Part shown: positions 53,028-62,159 of the stretch, piece by piece
How positions within the stretch are numbered: position 1 is the first letter of the stretch
How the letters are laid out: each line of letters opens with the position of its first letter
Assembly (NCBI GenBank): GCA_903875225.1
Contig: CAIQVJ010000110.1
Span: 1-64,000, forward strand
Reading direction: 5' to 3'
DNA: 64,000 bases
DNA from: an uncultured Pseudomonadota bacterium
Lineage (GTDB): Bacteria; Myxococcota_A; UBA796; SXON01
Translations under genes and position numbers: made by a program
The notes under the pieces: generated by a model
The model's input: only the letters and a program-made list of their open reading frames with translations
Databases searched by the model: none
What the model was told of the DNA's origin: nothing

Positions 53028-53411
53028 TCAGCCGGCGTCCGGTCGCCGGAGTGCGGCCGAGACCGCCCCTTCCACGGCGTTGAGGTGCGCGCGAAGCAAG
53101 GCGCGAACGTGCGTAAGCTCGTCGTCGGACAAAGGCCTCAGCAGCGCGAGAATGCGATCCAGTTCGGCGCGCGGGGGCGGAGCCGCGGTTGAAAACTCCG
53201 TCAGGAACCCGTCGATGTCGGTGCCCAGGGCGATGGCGATGCGCTCGACCCACTCGAAGCTCGGGACCTGCGCACCCCGCTCAAAGCGGCTCACCGTCTC
53301 CACCGCTACGCCCGACCCCAGCCGCTCGGCGAGCTTGGCCTGAGAGAGGCCAGCGCTCACCCGCAGCTCACGAATTCGCTTCCCGACGCGCTTGCCGACG
53401 TTGCTTGCCAT
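53028..53411 (-). CDS. XRE-family transcriptional regulator
   Basis: The 127-residue protein has an N-terminal helix-turn-helix (LSQAKLAERLGSGVAVETVSRFERG, read as LSQAKLAERL and VSRFERG around residues 22-48). A short helical C-terminal domain follows, with LRPLSDDELTHVRALLRAH. Divergent from the small gene that precedes the helicase/methylase pair, with a well-formed promoter between them. It may control the defence operon. Confidence 0.8.
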   Translation of the reverse strand: MASNVGKRVGKRIRELRVSAGLSQAKLAERLGSGVAVETVSRFERGAQVPSFEWVERIAIALGTDIDGFLTEFSTAAPPPRAELDRILALLRPLSDDELTHVRALLRAHLNAVEGAVSAALRRPDAG

Positions 53412-53478
53412 ACCGCTCCGACGAGAGGGTAGGCGGCGCGAGGCAGCTAGGAACAGGACCTATTGTGTCTGTACGACG

Positions 53479-53507
53479 TTGCTACATAGACGTATTTGGT
53501 CTAATCT
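53479..53507 (+). promoter_or_regulatory. Promoter driving the gene before drmD
   Basis: TTGCTA (53479-53484) and TAATCT (53502-53507) have an ideal 17-bp spacer. The ATG at 53514 begins 7 nt after the -10 box, the usual transcription start distance, so the transcript could be leaderless. Surrounding bases are AT-rich compared with the rest of the island. Confidence 0.55.
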
Positions 53508-53513
53508 TCGACC

Positions 53514-53570
53514 ATGCCCCCCCGTTCCCCCGCACCACCGCTGACCCCACCACCCCAGACGTGGAGGTAG
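53514..53570 (+). other. Leaderless 18-codon ORF across a C7 tract
   Basis: The ATG at the probable transcription start opens a short frame (MPPRSPAPP...) that ends at TAG 53568-53570. It contains C7 (53517-53523) and C5 (53527-53531) tracts. One extra C would fuse this ATG to the downstream gene frame, giving a start MPPPFPRTTADP that runs on through the GTG at 53561. So this is either a mini leader peptide, a phase-variable tract, or a sequence error. Confidence 0.45.
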
Positions 53571-53929
53571 ACGCCGTCAAAGACGCCGCGATGTGGAGCG
53601 CGGTCGAGGATGCCATCCGCGCGGCGCGGCAGGGCACCCTCCCGCTTCCGGCCGCAGCGGAGCTGCCGAGCCATCGCCGACTGGCGGAGGCGGAGATCCT
53701 CTCGCTCGCTTTTGACGCCGGGGTCCGGGCGGGCGAGCAGCTGCCCGAGGGCGCCGCGTGCGGCCGGGGTGACGTGATGCGCGCTGGCGAGCTGTCGTTC
53801 GTGCACGACCCGCTGCTGGAGAGCCCGTTCGGTCAGGACTACGCGCGGCACCAGGCGTTTGCAGAGGCCGCAGTCCGGGTGCTGCGAAGCCAGGGGATCG
53901 CGGCCGTGGCGCGGGTCAGCCTGGACTGA
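53561..53929 (+). CDS. Small protein of unknown function before drmD
   Basis: Open from GTG 53561 (122 codons) and from ATG 53591. The product is helical and Ala/Glu-rich (AEAEILSLAFDAGVRAGEQL, near residues 47-66), with no known motif. If the C7 tract at 53517-53523 had one more base, the gene would start at ATG 53514 and code about 139 residues, with a start exactly at the predicted transcription start. It stands 99 bp before the helicase gene and is divergent from an XRE regulator, so it may be a regulator or accessory of that operon. Confidence 0.5.
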   Translation: MEVDAVKDAAMWSAVEDAIRAARQGTLPLPAAAELPSHRRLAEAEILSLAFDAGVRAGEQLPEGAACGRGDVMRAGELSFVHDPLLESPFGQDYARHQAFAEAAVRVLRSQGIAAVARVSLD

Positions 53930-54028
53930 CAGCACCGGCTTCTCCGCCCCCGACCGATTACAATCCGCGCGCCTGATGGGGCTCGTGCCTGTTCTCGGGC
54001 GATCACCCCGACCAGGAGACTCCGCCGC

Positions 54029-57000
54029 TTGCAGCACCCCCGCGAAGGCATGATGGCCGTCGTCCGAAACCGGCGGGCAATGATCACGGCGGTCGTGCCG
54101 TTCTCGGCTGACGAGGCCGGGATGTTGCACCTCGTGGACGTCGAGTACACAGACGGCTTCGGGGCCGAGTCGGACCAGGTGCTCTGGGAGGTCGAGCCGG
54201 GAAAGGAGGTCCTGGAGCCGTCAGCCCTGCCGCGGGTGGACGATAGCGCGCCGATGGAACCGCGCGAGTTCGACGCGATGGTGCGGGCGGCACGCTGGTC
54301 GGCGCTCACGCCGTCGTTGCCGTTCTCGGGGCTGGCCGAGGACCGGCCGCCGCTGGCCGCGCCGCTGTACGGGGCGATCCACCCCGAGGCGTACCAGCTC
54401 GTGCCGGTGTTGAAGGCGTTGGAGATGCCTCGCGTGGCGTTGCTCCTGGCAGACGCCGTGGGCCTGGGCAAGACGATCCAGGCGGGCATGGTCCTCCGCG
54501 AGCTGATGTTGCGGCGTCGGATCCGCCGGATCCTGGTGATCTGCCCGGCTGCGCTACGGACGCAGTGGCGCGATGAGATGCAGGACAAGTTCGCGCTGCC
54601 CTTCGACGTCGTGGACCGGCCGCAGACGTTGAAGCTGCAGAAGGAGCTGGGGGTCGACGCGAACCCGTGGCGCACACACGAGCGCATCGTGGCGAGCTAC
54701 CACTACCTGAAACAGCCGGACGTCCTTGAGCAGTTCCGCAGCTCCGCCGAGCCGGGCGAGGACGGGCGACTGCGCTGGGACCTGCTCGTGGTCGATGAAG
54801 CGCACAACCTTGCGCCCGCGAGCTTCGGCACGGACTCGGACCTCGCGAAGATGCTGCAACGCATCGCGCCGTGGTTCGAGCACCGGCTGTTCCTGACCGC
54901 GACGCCGCACAACGGACACACGCGCTCGTTCTCGGGCCTGCTGGAGTCGCTCGATCCCGTGCGGTTCACCCGCAAATCCACGCTCGACGACGAGGACCGA
55001 AAGCGCGTCGGCGAGGCCGTGATCCGTAGGCTCAAGAGCGAGATCAACGCGACGTACACCGCCCAAAACGAGGCGCCGCGGTTCTCCGAGCGTCTCGTTC
55101 AAGCGCTCCCGGCGTTGCACTTCGGCCAGGTCGAGCGGCTGCTGTTGCAGGCCGTCCGGGACTTCCGGAAGGCGCTGCGCGCCATCGTGCGAACGGCAGC
55201 CCCCGCTGACCGGACCGCCGCGGCTTTCGCCACTGAGGTCCTACAAAAGCGCCTGCTGTCCGGCCCGTGGGCGTTCGGCCAGAGCTGGCTCTCGCTGCTC
55301 GACGGACTGACACCCGCGGGGGCTGACGAGGGCGGCGCCAGCGCAGAAGCCGTAGCGCGCGCGAGTTCCGCCTCCGCCGATGACAGCGACGACGATGCCG
55401 AGAAAGAAAGCCGGCACCGTCACGCTGGAAAGGTCGTCGGGGCTTGGATGCGCCAGTGGAAGGACCACGTCGCCGTTGAGATCGACGCGGTGACGAAGCT
55501 TGTGGACGCGCTCGGAGTCACCCGCGTGCCGCCTGGCCTGGACCTCTCCGAGCATCAGGCCGCGGTCGTGGCGCGTGCGCCGGGCGTCAAGGCGGATGCC
55601 CGCTGGCGCGCTCTCGAGACGCTGCTCGATGAACGTGTTCGCGGCGGTCAAGGCTGGAAGTCCGACGAACGCATCGTCATCTTCACCGAGTACCTGGCCA
55701 CGCTCGACTACGTGCGTGCTCGCCTCCGCCAGAAGTACGGACCCCCGCAGGGTTCGAACGACTGGCTGTTGACGCTGTTCGGGGGCATGAACGACCCAGA
55801 GCGCGACGCGGTGAAACGCGCGTTCAACAACCCGAAGAGCAACGCTCGCATTCTCGTTGCGACGGACGCCGCCGGCGAGGGTCTGAACCTCCAACGAGCC
55901 TCGCGCCTGCTGCTCCACTGGGACATCCCGTGGAACCCCGGCAAGATGGAGCAGCGCAACGGGCGCCTGGATCGGCACGGCCAGGAGCGCGACGTCGAGA
56001 TCTTCCACTTCGACAGCGCAGATGATGCGTCGATGGCGTTCCTCGGGCACGTCCTACAGAAGCGCAGCCGGACCCGGGAGGACCGCGTGGTGACCGACGA
56101 GATCTTCGCCGACGCCATCCTGGTGCACTTCGCCGGTGAGGAACTCGCTGGGGCCGACGCGCTGGATCGCTCGATCCGCGCCGCCCGGATCGCGAACGCT
56201 GACGTCGCCGAGGACCTGCCCAGCGTGCCTGGCGCGACCATGCCCGGGAAGGAGGACCAGGCCCGGCTGGACGCCCTCAAGGCAGAGCTGGATCTGTCGC
56301 CCGCGACGTTGCGCGAGACGCTGGAGACCGCGCTGGCCGTGGAGTCCGGTCGCCCGCGGCTGACCCCAGACGGCGCTGGTCGAGACCGCCTGACTACCCC
56401 GATCCCGCCGCTGTGGAACGCGCTCGTCGACGACACGTTGCGGGACCGGGACACGGGCGGGGCGGTCGCCGTCGTGTTCGACCCCGCGCACTACGTCAAG
56501 CTCTACTCGGGCCGCCCGGTCTACACGCCGGAGCCTGACTCCCGGCTGCTGCACCTCGGGGATGCGCTTTACCACAAGGTCATGTCCACGTTCGCGCGCT
56601 ACCGTTTTCCAGGCGGGCCGAGCGCCGGCACGCGGTGGACCGTGCGGGCCGGCGACGTTCCGGCTGGCGTGGACGCACTCATCCTGCTCACCATCGAGGA
56701 GATGGCGGTCAACGACCTGCGCGAGCCCTGCCACCACTGGGTGCGGACCATCGCGTTGCCGGTTCGCGGCGGGAAGTTGGGCGACCCGTTGCCGCACACC
56801 GCGGCGGGCGCCTGGCGCGGCACGACCAGGCTCGGGGATCGCAACCTGGCCCGCGACCTGTGGCAGGACGTCCGCGACCCGGTCAAGGCCATCGTCCCGG
56901 CGGTGCAGAAGGCGTTGACTGTCCAGCTTCGGGACCGGCTGAAGGTATCCGGAAAGATCGTCCTTGAAACGGAGAAGAAGCGCTTTGAGAAGCGCCGGAA

Positions 57001-57307
57001 AGAGCTAGAGCGCGCGATCGGCGACAACCAGATCAGCAAGCTGGAGAAGGAAGCCGCAAAGGCGCGGGACATCGCGCGCCAGGTCTCGATGTTGGGTGAG
57101 CAGAACCAGGAGCGGGCGAAGGCGCTCGCTGACCTCGAAGCCGAGATCTCGCTGCGCAGGAACCACTACGATCAGGTTCAGGAGCGCCTCGCGCACGAAG
57201 AGAAGCGCACGATGGACCTGATCCTGCCTCACCGGTACAAGCTGCGCGGCGAAGCGCGCGTCTACCCGCTCGCGGTCGAGATCCGGCTGCCGGGAAGCTC
57301 GGCATGA
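54029..57307 (+). CDS. drmD: SNF2-like helicase, DISARM DrmD-like
   Basis: The 1092-residue protein is an SF2/SNF2-type ATPase. It has motif I ADAVGLGKTIQ (Lys148), DEAH box VVDEAHN (256-259) and motif III LTATPHNGHT. The C-terminal helicase domain has TDAAGEGLNLQRA (near 612-624) and QRNGRLDRHGQ (near 643-653). A coiled coil covers about 985-1070, before the end of the protein. This length, the N-terminal GMMAVVRNRRAMI start and the overlapping downstream adenine methylase gene match DrmD of class 1 DISARM. The TTG at 54029 is the ORF start; ATG 54050 or 54053 with GAAGG before it is also possible. Confidence 0.75.
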   Translation: MQHPREGMMAVVRNRRAMITAVVPFSADEAGMLHLVDVEYTDGFGAESDQVLWEVEPGKEVLEPSALPRVDDSAPMEPREFDAMVRAARWSALTPSLPFSGLAEDRPPLAAPLYGAIHPEAYQLVPVLKALEMPRVALLLADAVGLGKTIQAGMVLRELMLRRRIRRILVICPAALRTQWRDEMQDKFALPFDVVDRPQTLKLQKELGVDANPWRTHERIVASYHYLKQPDVLEQFRSSAEPGEDGRLRWDLLVVDEAHNLAPASFGTDSDLAKMLQRIAPWFEHRLFLTATPHNGHTRSFSGLLESLDPVRFTRKSTLDDEDRKRVGEAVIRRLKSEINATYTAQNEAPRFSERLVQALPALHFGQVERLLLQAVRDFRKALRAIVRTAAPADRTAAAFATEVLQKRLLSGPWAFGQSWLSLLDGLTPAGADEGGASAEAVARASSASADDSDDDAEKESRHRHAGKVVGAWMRQWKDHVAVEIDAVTKLVDALGVTRVPPGLDLSEHQAAVVARAPGVKADARWRALETLLDERVRGGQGWKSDERIVIFTEYLATLDYVRARLRQKYGPPQGSNDWLLTLFGGMNDPERDAVKRAFNNPKSNARILVATDAAGEGLNLQRASRLLLHWDIPWNPGKMEQRNGRLDRHGQERDVEIFHFDSADDASMAFLGHVLQKRSRTREDRVVTDEIFADAILVHFAGEELAGADALDRSIRAARIANADVAEDLPSVPGATMPGKEDQARLDALKAELDLSPATLRETLETALAVESGRPRLTPDGAGRDRLTTPIPPLWNALVDDTLRDRDTGGAVAVVFDPAHYVKLYSGRPVYTPEPDSRLLHLGDALYHKVMSTFARYRFPGGPSAGTRWTVRAGDVPAGVDALILLTIEEMAVNDLREPCHHWVRTIALPVRGGKLGDPLPHTAAGAWRGTTRLGDRNLARDLWQDVRDPVKAIVPAVQKALTVQLRDRLKVSGKIVLETEKKRFEKRRKELERAIGDNQISKLEKEAAKARDIARQVSMLGEQNQERAKALADLEAEISLRRNHYDQVQERLAHEEKRTMDLILPHRYKLRGEARVYPLAVEIRLPGSSA

Positions 57308-60300
57308 CCCTCGCCCACGCCTGGTCCGCCCTGCGCCACGGCGGAAACCTGCTGTCACCGGCGGCGTTGGATGGACTCCCGCGCCGGGACCGCCCGCCCG
57401 GGTACCTCGCCGACAGGCTTCGCGGCGCGATCGTCGACCTGCCGACGGACGGTCCAGCTACCGGAGACACGCTCTCCACCCTGCTCGACGTGGTGCTCGA
57501 TTCGCTGTGTGGGCTGCCGGCGGGCTGGCGCAAGGGTTCGCAGGTCACGGCTTCCGACGGCCAGAAACTGCTGGACGGTACGGTGTTGAAGCCCCGCCGG
57601 ATCTTCGACGCGCCGGACTGCGACCGGGTCGCTGTGTTCACGACGCCGGTCGCGCGAATTGGCGTAGGTGCCGGGCGGCGTCCGGTCGCGCAGGTGATCG
57701 AGTACCTCCGGCGTTCAAGTACGCCGTTTGGCCTGCTGACGAACGGTCGGGAGTGGCGGCTGGTCTGGGCCGACGCCGACGCGCTGGCCTGGGTCGAGTG
57801 GGACGCCGAGCGGTGGTTGAACGCCGAGGTGCTGTCCGACGAGCTTGGGGTGCTGATCACGGTGCTGTCGGCCCCGGCGCTGTCCCGGTCGCGCGGCCCG
57901 TCTGGTGTTGCATCAGGCGCACTCTCGCCACTGTTGACCGCGATCCGGGACACGCGTCGCGGCCAGGCGAAGCTGTCGAAGGAGCTGGGCGAGCGCGTGC
58001 GCCAGGCCGTCGAGACCTTGCTGCGGGCGCGGGCGCCGGTGGTCAGCCCGGTGTGGGAGCAGCACGTCGCGGCCGATCTGTACGTCGCGGCCTGCCACAT
58101 CGTCATGCGGCTGGTGGTGGTGTTGTTCGCGGAGGCGCGGGAGCTGCTGCCGGTCGACAGCCCCGTCTACCACCAGGCCTACAGCGTGCGCGGGCTGTTC
58201 GACCAGCTCTCCAACATGCCGTCCGAGCGTCGTCGCAGGCGCCAAGCTGCGTGGCCCCGGCTGCTGGCCCTGTTCCGGTTGTTGCACCAGGGATCGTTGC
58301 ACCCCTCCGTGATGGTCGAGGCTTACGGCGGCGAGCTGTTCAAGGCCGGTGACCCGGCGGGAGACGGCGTCCAGCGTGCCCTCGCGTTGCTCGAAGTCAT
58401 GGCCGATTCGCCCGACGACGACGCGATCTTCTACGTGCTGGAGCGCATCTCCCGCACGATGGTTCGGCTGCACGCCGGCGGCCCGGTGGTCCCCGCCCCG
58501 GTCGACTTCACTGAGCTGACCAGCGAGTACATCGGCATCCTCTACGAGGGCCTGCTCGACTATGAGCTGCGTCGCGCCGGGGCCGAGCCCATCGTGTTCC
58601 TGGCGCTTGGGGACCAGCCCGCGCTACCGCTCGACCGGCTGGAGGGCATGGACGACAAGGCGCTCGCCGCGCTGGTCGAGAAGGCCAAAGTCAAGAAGGC
58701 CGCGAAAGAGGAGGAAGGCGACGAGGCCGAGGAGGGTGCGGAAGACGAGGACGAGCCCGAAGCAGACGACGCCGAGGATCCAGAACTGACAGGGGTGACG
58801 GGCGAAAATCCGATGACCGAGTACGTCGTGGACGACGTGCGGACAGTCGCTCGCAATCGTGCCGAGGCCTGGGGACGACGCGCCGCGCTGGTCGGCAAGC
58901 TCGTCAAGAAGGGCAAGGCGAACGACCCGGCGCACATCCGTCAGCTCGACTCTGCCGCCCGCCAGCTCATCGCAGACGTGAAGCTCCCCGGCGAGCTGTT
59001 CCTCGTGCGCTGGGGCGGCACGCGCAAGGGTGCGGGCACGTTCTACACGCGCCCGCAGCTCACGATGCCGACGGTGCGGCGGACGTTTGAGCCGTTGCTG
59101 TACACCGGGGCCGGGGCTGACGGAACGGAGGCGATGCAAAGCGGCGTTCCGCTGCCCGATCTGGAACGGCAGCCCGCGGAGCAAGCCGCCCAAAAAGAGG
59201 GCGGACAATCACGGCAGATCCGGATCCCCGAGGAGATCCTGGCGCTCAAGGTCTGCGACCCGGCGATGGGGTCGGGCAGTTTTCTTGTCGCGGCGTTGCG
59301 GACGCTGACGGCTGCGGTCATCGAGTCGCTGCACGTGCATGGCCGGATCACGACGGTCAACGGGGCGACGACCATCCGATGTGACGCCTTTCCTGCGGAG
59401 GATCGTAGGGTGTCCGTCGGCTCGGTGCCCGGTGCCGCGGATGACAGGCTGGAGGCGATGGTTCGTCGCGCGGTCGTCGAGCACTGCCTGTACGGAGTGG
59501 ACCTCGACCCGCTGGCCGTGGAGCTGGGTCGCGTGGCGCTGTGGGTCGAAACGCTGGACAAACGCCTGCCGTTCACGTTCCTCGACCACAAGCTGCGGTG
59601 CGGCAACGCGCTGATCGGCACCTGGCTCGACCGATTTCGGGACTACCCGTTGCTGGCGTTCGACCGGGAGAGTCCGGACAGGAAGTGGAAGGGCGTCCAC
59701 CACGTCGCGGACACCTGGCACGACGCGCTCAAGGACAAGCGCGCGACCGTGATCGCAGAGCAGGCCGAGCTGCTGTCGAACCAGGTCCGGTTGATGCCGG
59801 GGACGTCCGACGAGGAGCTGAAGGCGGCTGTGGCGCGGGTGCGTCGGCTGTACCGCGAGCTGCGTGACGTCTCGGCCGGGAAGCCCGAGGAGCGTGCTCG
59901 CATCTGGCTCAAGCGCATCCAGCCGGACGAGGCGCTGGCGGTCGTGCGGGCGGCTTTCGACACCTGGTGTGCGCTATGGTTCTGGCCCTTGGATCGCATC
60001 GCAGAGGCACCGGGGCCGCGTGAGCTGCACGCGCCGAGCGAGGCCGCGAAGGGCGTGGCGCGGGGCGTTCGGGAGCGGCTGCGGTTCTTCCATTGGGAGC
60101 TGGAGTTCCCGGACGTGTTTACCGAGGAGGGGGCGGGGTTCGACGCGGTGGTGGGGAACCCGCCGTGGGAGATCCAGAAGCCCAACTCCAAGGAGTTCTT
60201 TTCGAACCACGACCCGCTGTACCGGGCGTACGGCAAGCAGGAGGCGTTGGCCGTCCAGAAGCGCATGTTCAGCGAGAAGTCCGAGACCGAGGACGAATGG

Positions 60301-62109
60301 CTGGCCTACAACGGGGACTTCAAGGACAAGGGCAACTTCGTCCGGTTCGCGGGCGAGCCGTTCGGGGACGGCAAGGTCGCAGGGCACGGCGGCGGCGACA
60401 TCAGCCTGACGAACGGGGCGAACGGCGCCGACCTCCATCGAAAATGGCGCGGGCGACGCGGGAAGTTCACCGGGACGAGCGATCCGGCGCACCCGTTTCG
60501 TCACCAGGGCTCGGCGGACCTGAACACGTACAAGATGTTCTTTGAGGCTGCCTGGGCGCTCCTGAAACAGAACGGCCAGTTCGGCCTGCTCCTGCCCAGC
60601 GGGTTGTACAGCGATCTCGGGAGTGCCGATCTGCGCCAGCTGTTTCTTGCTGCCGGGGGCCTGCGGCTGCTCTACGCTTTTCAGAATGAGAAGTTCATCT
60701 TCGGCGACGTCCACCACAGCTTTAAACAGGCGTTCTTCATCGGCTCAAAAGGTGGAACGCCCGCGGCGCTGAGGGCTGTGTTCAGACTAGGTCCTGGCGA
60801 CTCCCCGGAAGCGGATGACATTCCCGAGGACATGGAAGGCCTGACGCGTGCGGTGGAGATCCCACGCGAACTCATAGACCTACTGTCGCCCGGTAGCTTG
60901 GCGGTGTGGGAGGTGCGACAGCCGCAAGACATCCGGGTGCTCGGGCAGCTTCACGCTGCGAAGCAGCGAGTTCAGGACTACCGAGACATCGGCGTCCGGT
61001 TCACCCGAGAGCTCGACAAGACCAACGATCACAAACTGCTCACGTCCCGCGCCGCCATAGAGCACAGCGGCCTGCTCCAGCGGGGCGAGGATGTGCGACA
61101 GACGGACACCATTCGCCGCCTCTTCGCGCTCGGATGGACCCCGATCTGGGAGGGGAAGTCCTGCCGCTTCGACTACTGGACGTCGCAGCCCGAGTGGTTC
61201 GCCCAGCTGGGTGACGTGCGAAAGTACGCGACCGGGGCATTCCCGTTCGGGTTTCGGCGAATTGCGCGAAACACCGACGAACGGACGCTTATCGGTTGCG
61301 TGGTGCCGCAGGGGGTGCCAACGATGTACTCGATTGAGGTTTGCCGCGGGGCCACCCGCTCGGTATCAGTCTCGATCTACGCGGCGATGTCCAGTTTCTG
61401 TGCCGACTGGATGATGCGGTTTCAGGTCTCGTCGTCAGTGGCGATCTCAAGCCTGCACAGCCTACCGCTGCCGTCCAGCTGGTCGATTCTCCAGCGGGCG
61501 GCCGAGGCCCTGTTCCAGGCTCCGAGCGAAGCCTCGCGGGTCCCGAGGCGCTGCATGCTCGACGCCATCGTCGCCGTGCTCTACGGCCTCGACCGCGACG
61601 ACTTCGCGTGGATCCTCCGCGACTGCGACCACCCCGCCGCGCGCCTCTCCGAGAAGGGCTTCTGCCGCACCCTCGACCCCAAGGGCTTCTGGCGCGTGGA
61701 CAAGGCGTCCGACCCCGAGCTGCGCCACACTGTGCTCTCCCTCGCCGCGTTCGACGATCTGCATGCCGCCATCGGCCTCGCCGGGTTGCGCGATGCCGGC
61801 ATCCAGGCCTTCTGCGACCAGAACGACGGCGACGGCTGGACGCTCCCTGAGTCGCTGTGCCTCGCAGAGCTGGGCCTCACGCGGTCGGTGGACGTCGGCG
61901 TCTACGATGAGCGGGCGATGGTGGCCCAGCCGGTGCGGGCGCGGATGGGGGAGCGGTTTTTGGACTGGCAGTTGGCGCAGACGGTGGAAGAGAGCTGGGC
62001 GGAGTGTGAGGGACATGCGCGGGCGATTTTGGAGGGGTCCGCTCGTTCCGAGCTCCCGCCAAAGCCTCAGGCACCTCGTGACCTCGGCCCGCTCTTCCGG
62101 CCGCGCTAG
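57304..62109 (+). CDS. drmMI: N6-adenine DNA methylase, DISARM DrmMI-like
   Basis: The 1601-residue Eco57I/PglX-type methylase has an N-terminal HsdR-like or N6_Mtase helical region. SAM motif I is VCDPAMGSGSF (residues 650-660), and GVDLDPLAVELGRVALW follows as motif II region. The catalytic NPPW is at 952-955 (VVGNPPWEIQKPNSKEFF). A target-recognition and helical C-terminal part has HPAARLSEKGF. An acidic low-complexity stretch near 465-495 (EEEGDEAEEGAEDEDEPE) separates the halves. It probably marks self DNA for the DISARM-like system. It starts 4 nt inside the helicase stop (ATGA). No frameshift seen. Confidence 0.8.
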   Translation: MTLAHAWSALRHGGNLLSPAALDGLPRRDRPPGYLADRLRGAIVDLPTDGPATGDTLSTLLDVVLDSLCGLPAGWRKGSQVTASDGQKLLDGTVLKPRRIFDAPDCDRVAVFTTPVARIGVGAGRRPVAQVIEYLRRSSTPFGLLTNGREWRLVWADADALAWVEWDAERWLNAEVLSDELGVLITVLSAPALSRSRGPSGVASGALSPLLTAIRDTRRGQAKLSKELGERVRQAVETLLRARAPVVSPVWEQHVAADLYVAACHIVMRLVVVLFAEARELLPVDSPVYHQAYSVRGLFDQLSNMPSERRRRRQAAWPRLLALFRLLHQGSLHPSVMVEAYGGELFKAGDPAGDGVQRALALLEVMADSPDDDAIFYVLERISRTMVRLHAGGPVVPAPVDFTELTSEYIGILYEGLLDYELRRAGAEPIVFLALGDQPALPLDRLEGMDDKALAALVEKAKVKKAAKEEEGDEAEEGAEDEDEPEADDAEDPELTGVTGENPMTEYVVDDVRTVARNRAEAWGRRAALVGKLVKKGKANDPAHIRQLDSAARQLIADVKLPGELFLVRWGGTRKGAGTFYTRPQLTMPTVRRTFEPLLYTGAGADGTEAMQSGVPLPDLERQPAEQAAQKEGGQSRQIRIPEEILALKVCDPAMGSGSFLVAALRTLTAAVIESLHVHGRITTVNGATTIRCDAFPAEDRRVSVGSVPGAADDRLEAMVRRAVVEHCLYGVDLDPLAVELGRVALWVETLDKRLPFTFLDHKLRCGNALIGTWLDRFRDYPLLAFDRESPDRKWKGVHHVADTWHDALKDKRATVIAEQAELLSNQVRLMPGTSDEELKAAVARVRRLYRELRDVSAGKPEERARIWLKRIQPDEALAVVRAAFDTWCALWFWPLDRIAEAPGPRELHAPSEAAKGVARGVRERLRFFHWELEFPDVFTEEGAGFDAVVGNPPWEIQKPNSKEFFSNHDPLYRAYGKQEALAVQKRMFSEKSETEDEWLAYNGDFKDKGNFVRFAGEPFGDGKVAGHGGGDISLTNGANGADLHRKWRGRRGKFTGTSDPAHPFRHQGSADLNTYKMFFEAAWALLKQNGQFGLLLPSGLYSDLGSADLRQLFLAAGGLRLLYAFQNEKFIFGDVHHSFKQAFFIGSKGGTPAALRAVFRLGPGDSPEADDIPEDMEGLTRAVEIPRELIDLLSPGSLAVWEVRQPQDIRVLGQLHAAKQRVQDYRDIGVRFTRELDKTNDHKLLTSRAAIEHSGLLQRGEDVRQTDTIRRLFALGWTPIWEGKSCRFDYWTSQPEWFAQLGDVRKYATGAFPFGFRRIARNTDERTLIGCVVPQGVPTMYSIEVCRGATRSVSVSIYAAMSSFCADWMMRFQVSSSVAISSLHSLPLPSSWSILQRAAEALFQAPSEASRVPRRCMLDAIVAVLYGLDRDDFAWILRDCDHPAARLSEKGFCRTLDPKGFWRVDKASDPELRHTVLSLAAFDDLHAAIGLAGLRDAGIQAFCDQNDGDGWTLPESLCLAELGLTRSVDVGVYDERAMVAQPVRARMGERFLDWQLAQTVEESWAECEGHARAILEGSARSELPPKPQAPRDLGPLFRPR

Positions 62110-62159
62110 ATGTCCGACCACGCTCATCTTTCGTCCATCCCACGCCCTCAGGAGCCCGC

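Noticed and set aside
57304-62109. Reading the methylase as BREX PglX
   Set aside because: No brxA/B/C, pglZ or brxL is near. The overlapping SNF2-type helicase upstream fits drmD-drmMI better, although the methylase families are related.
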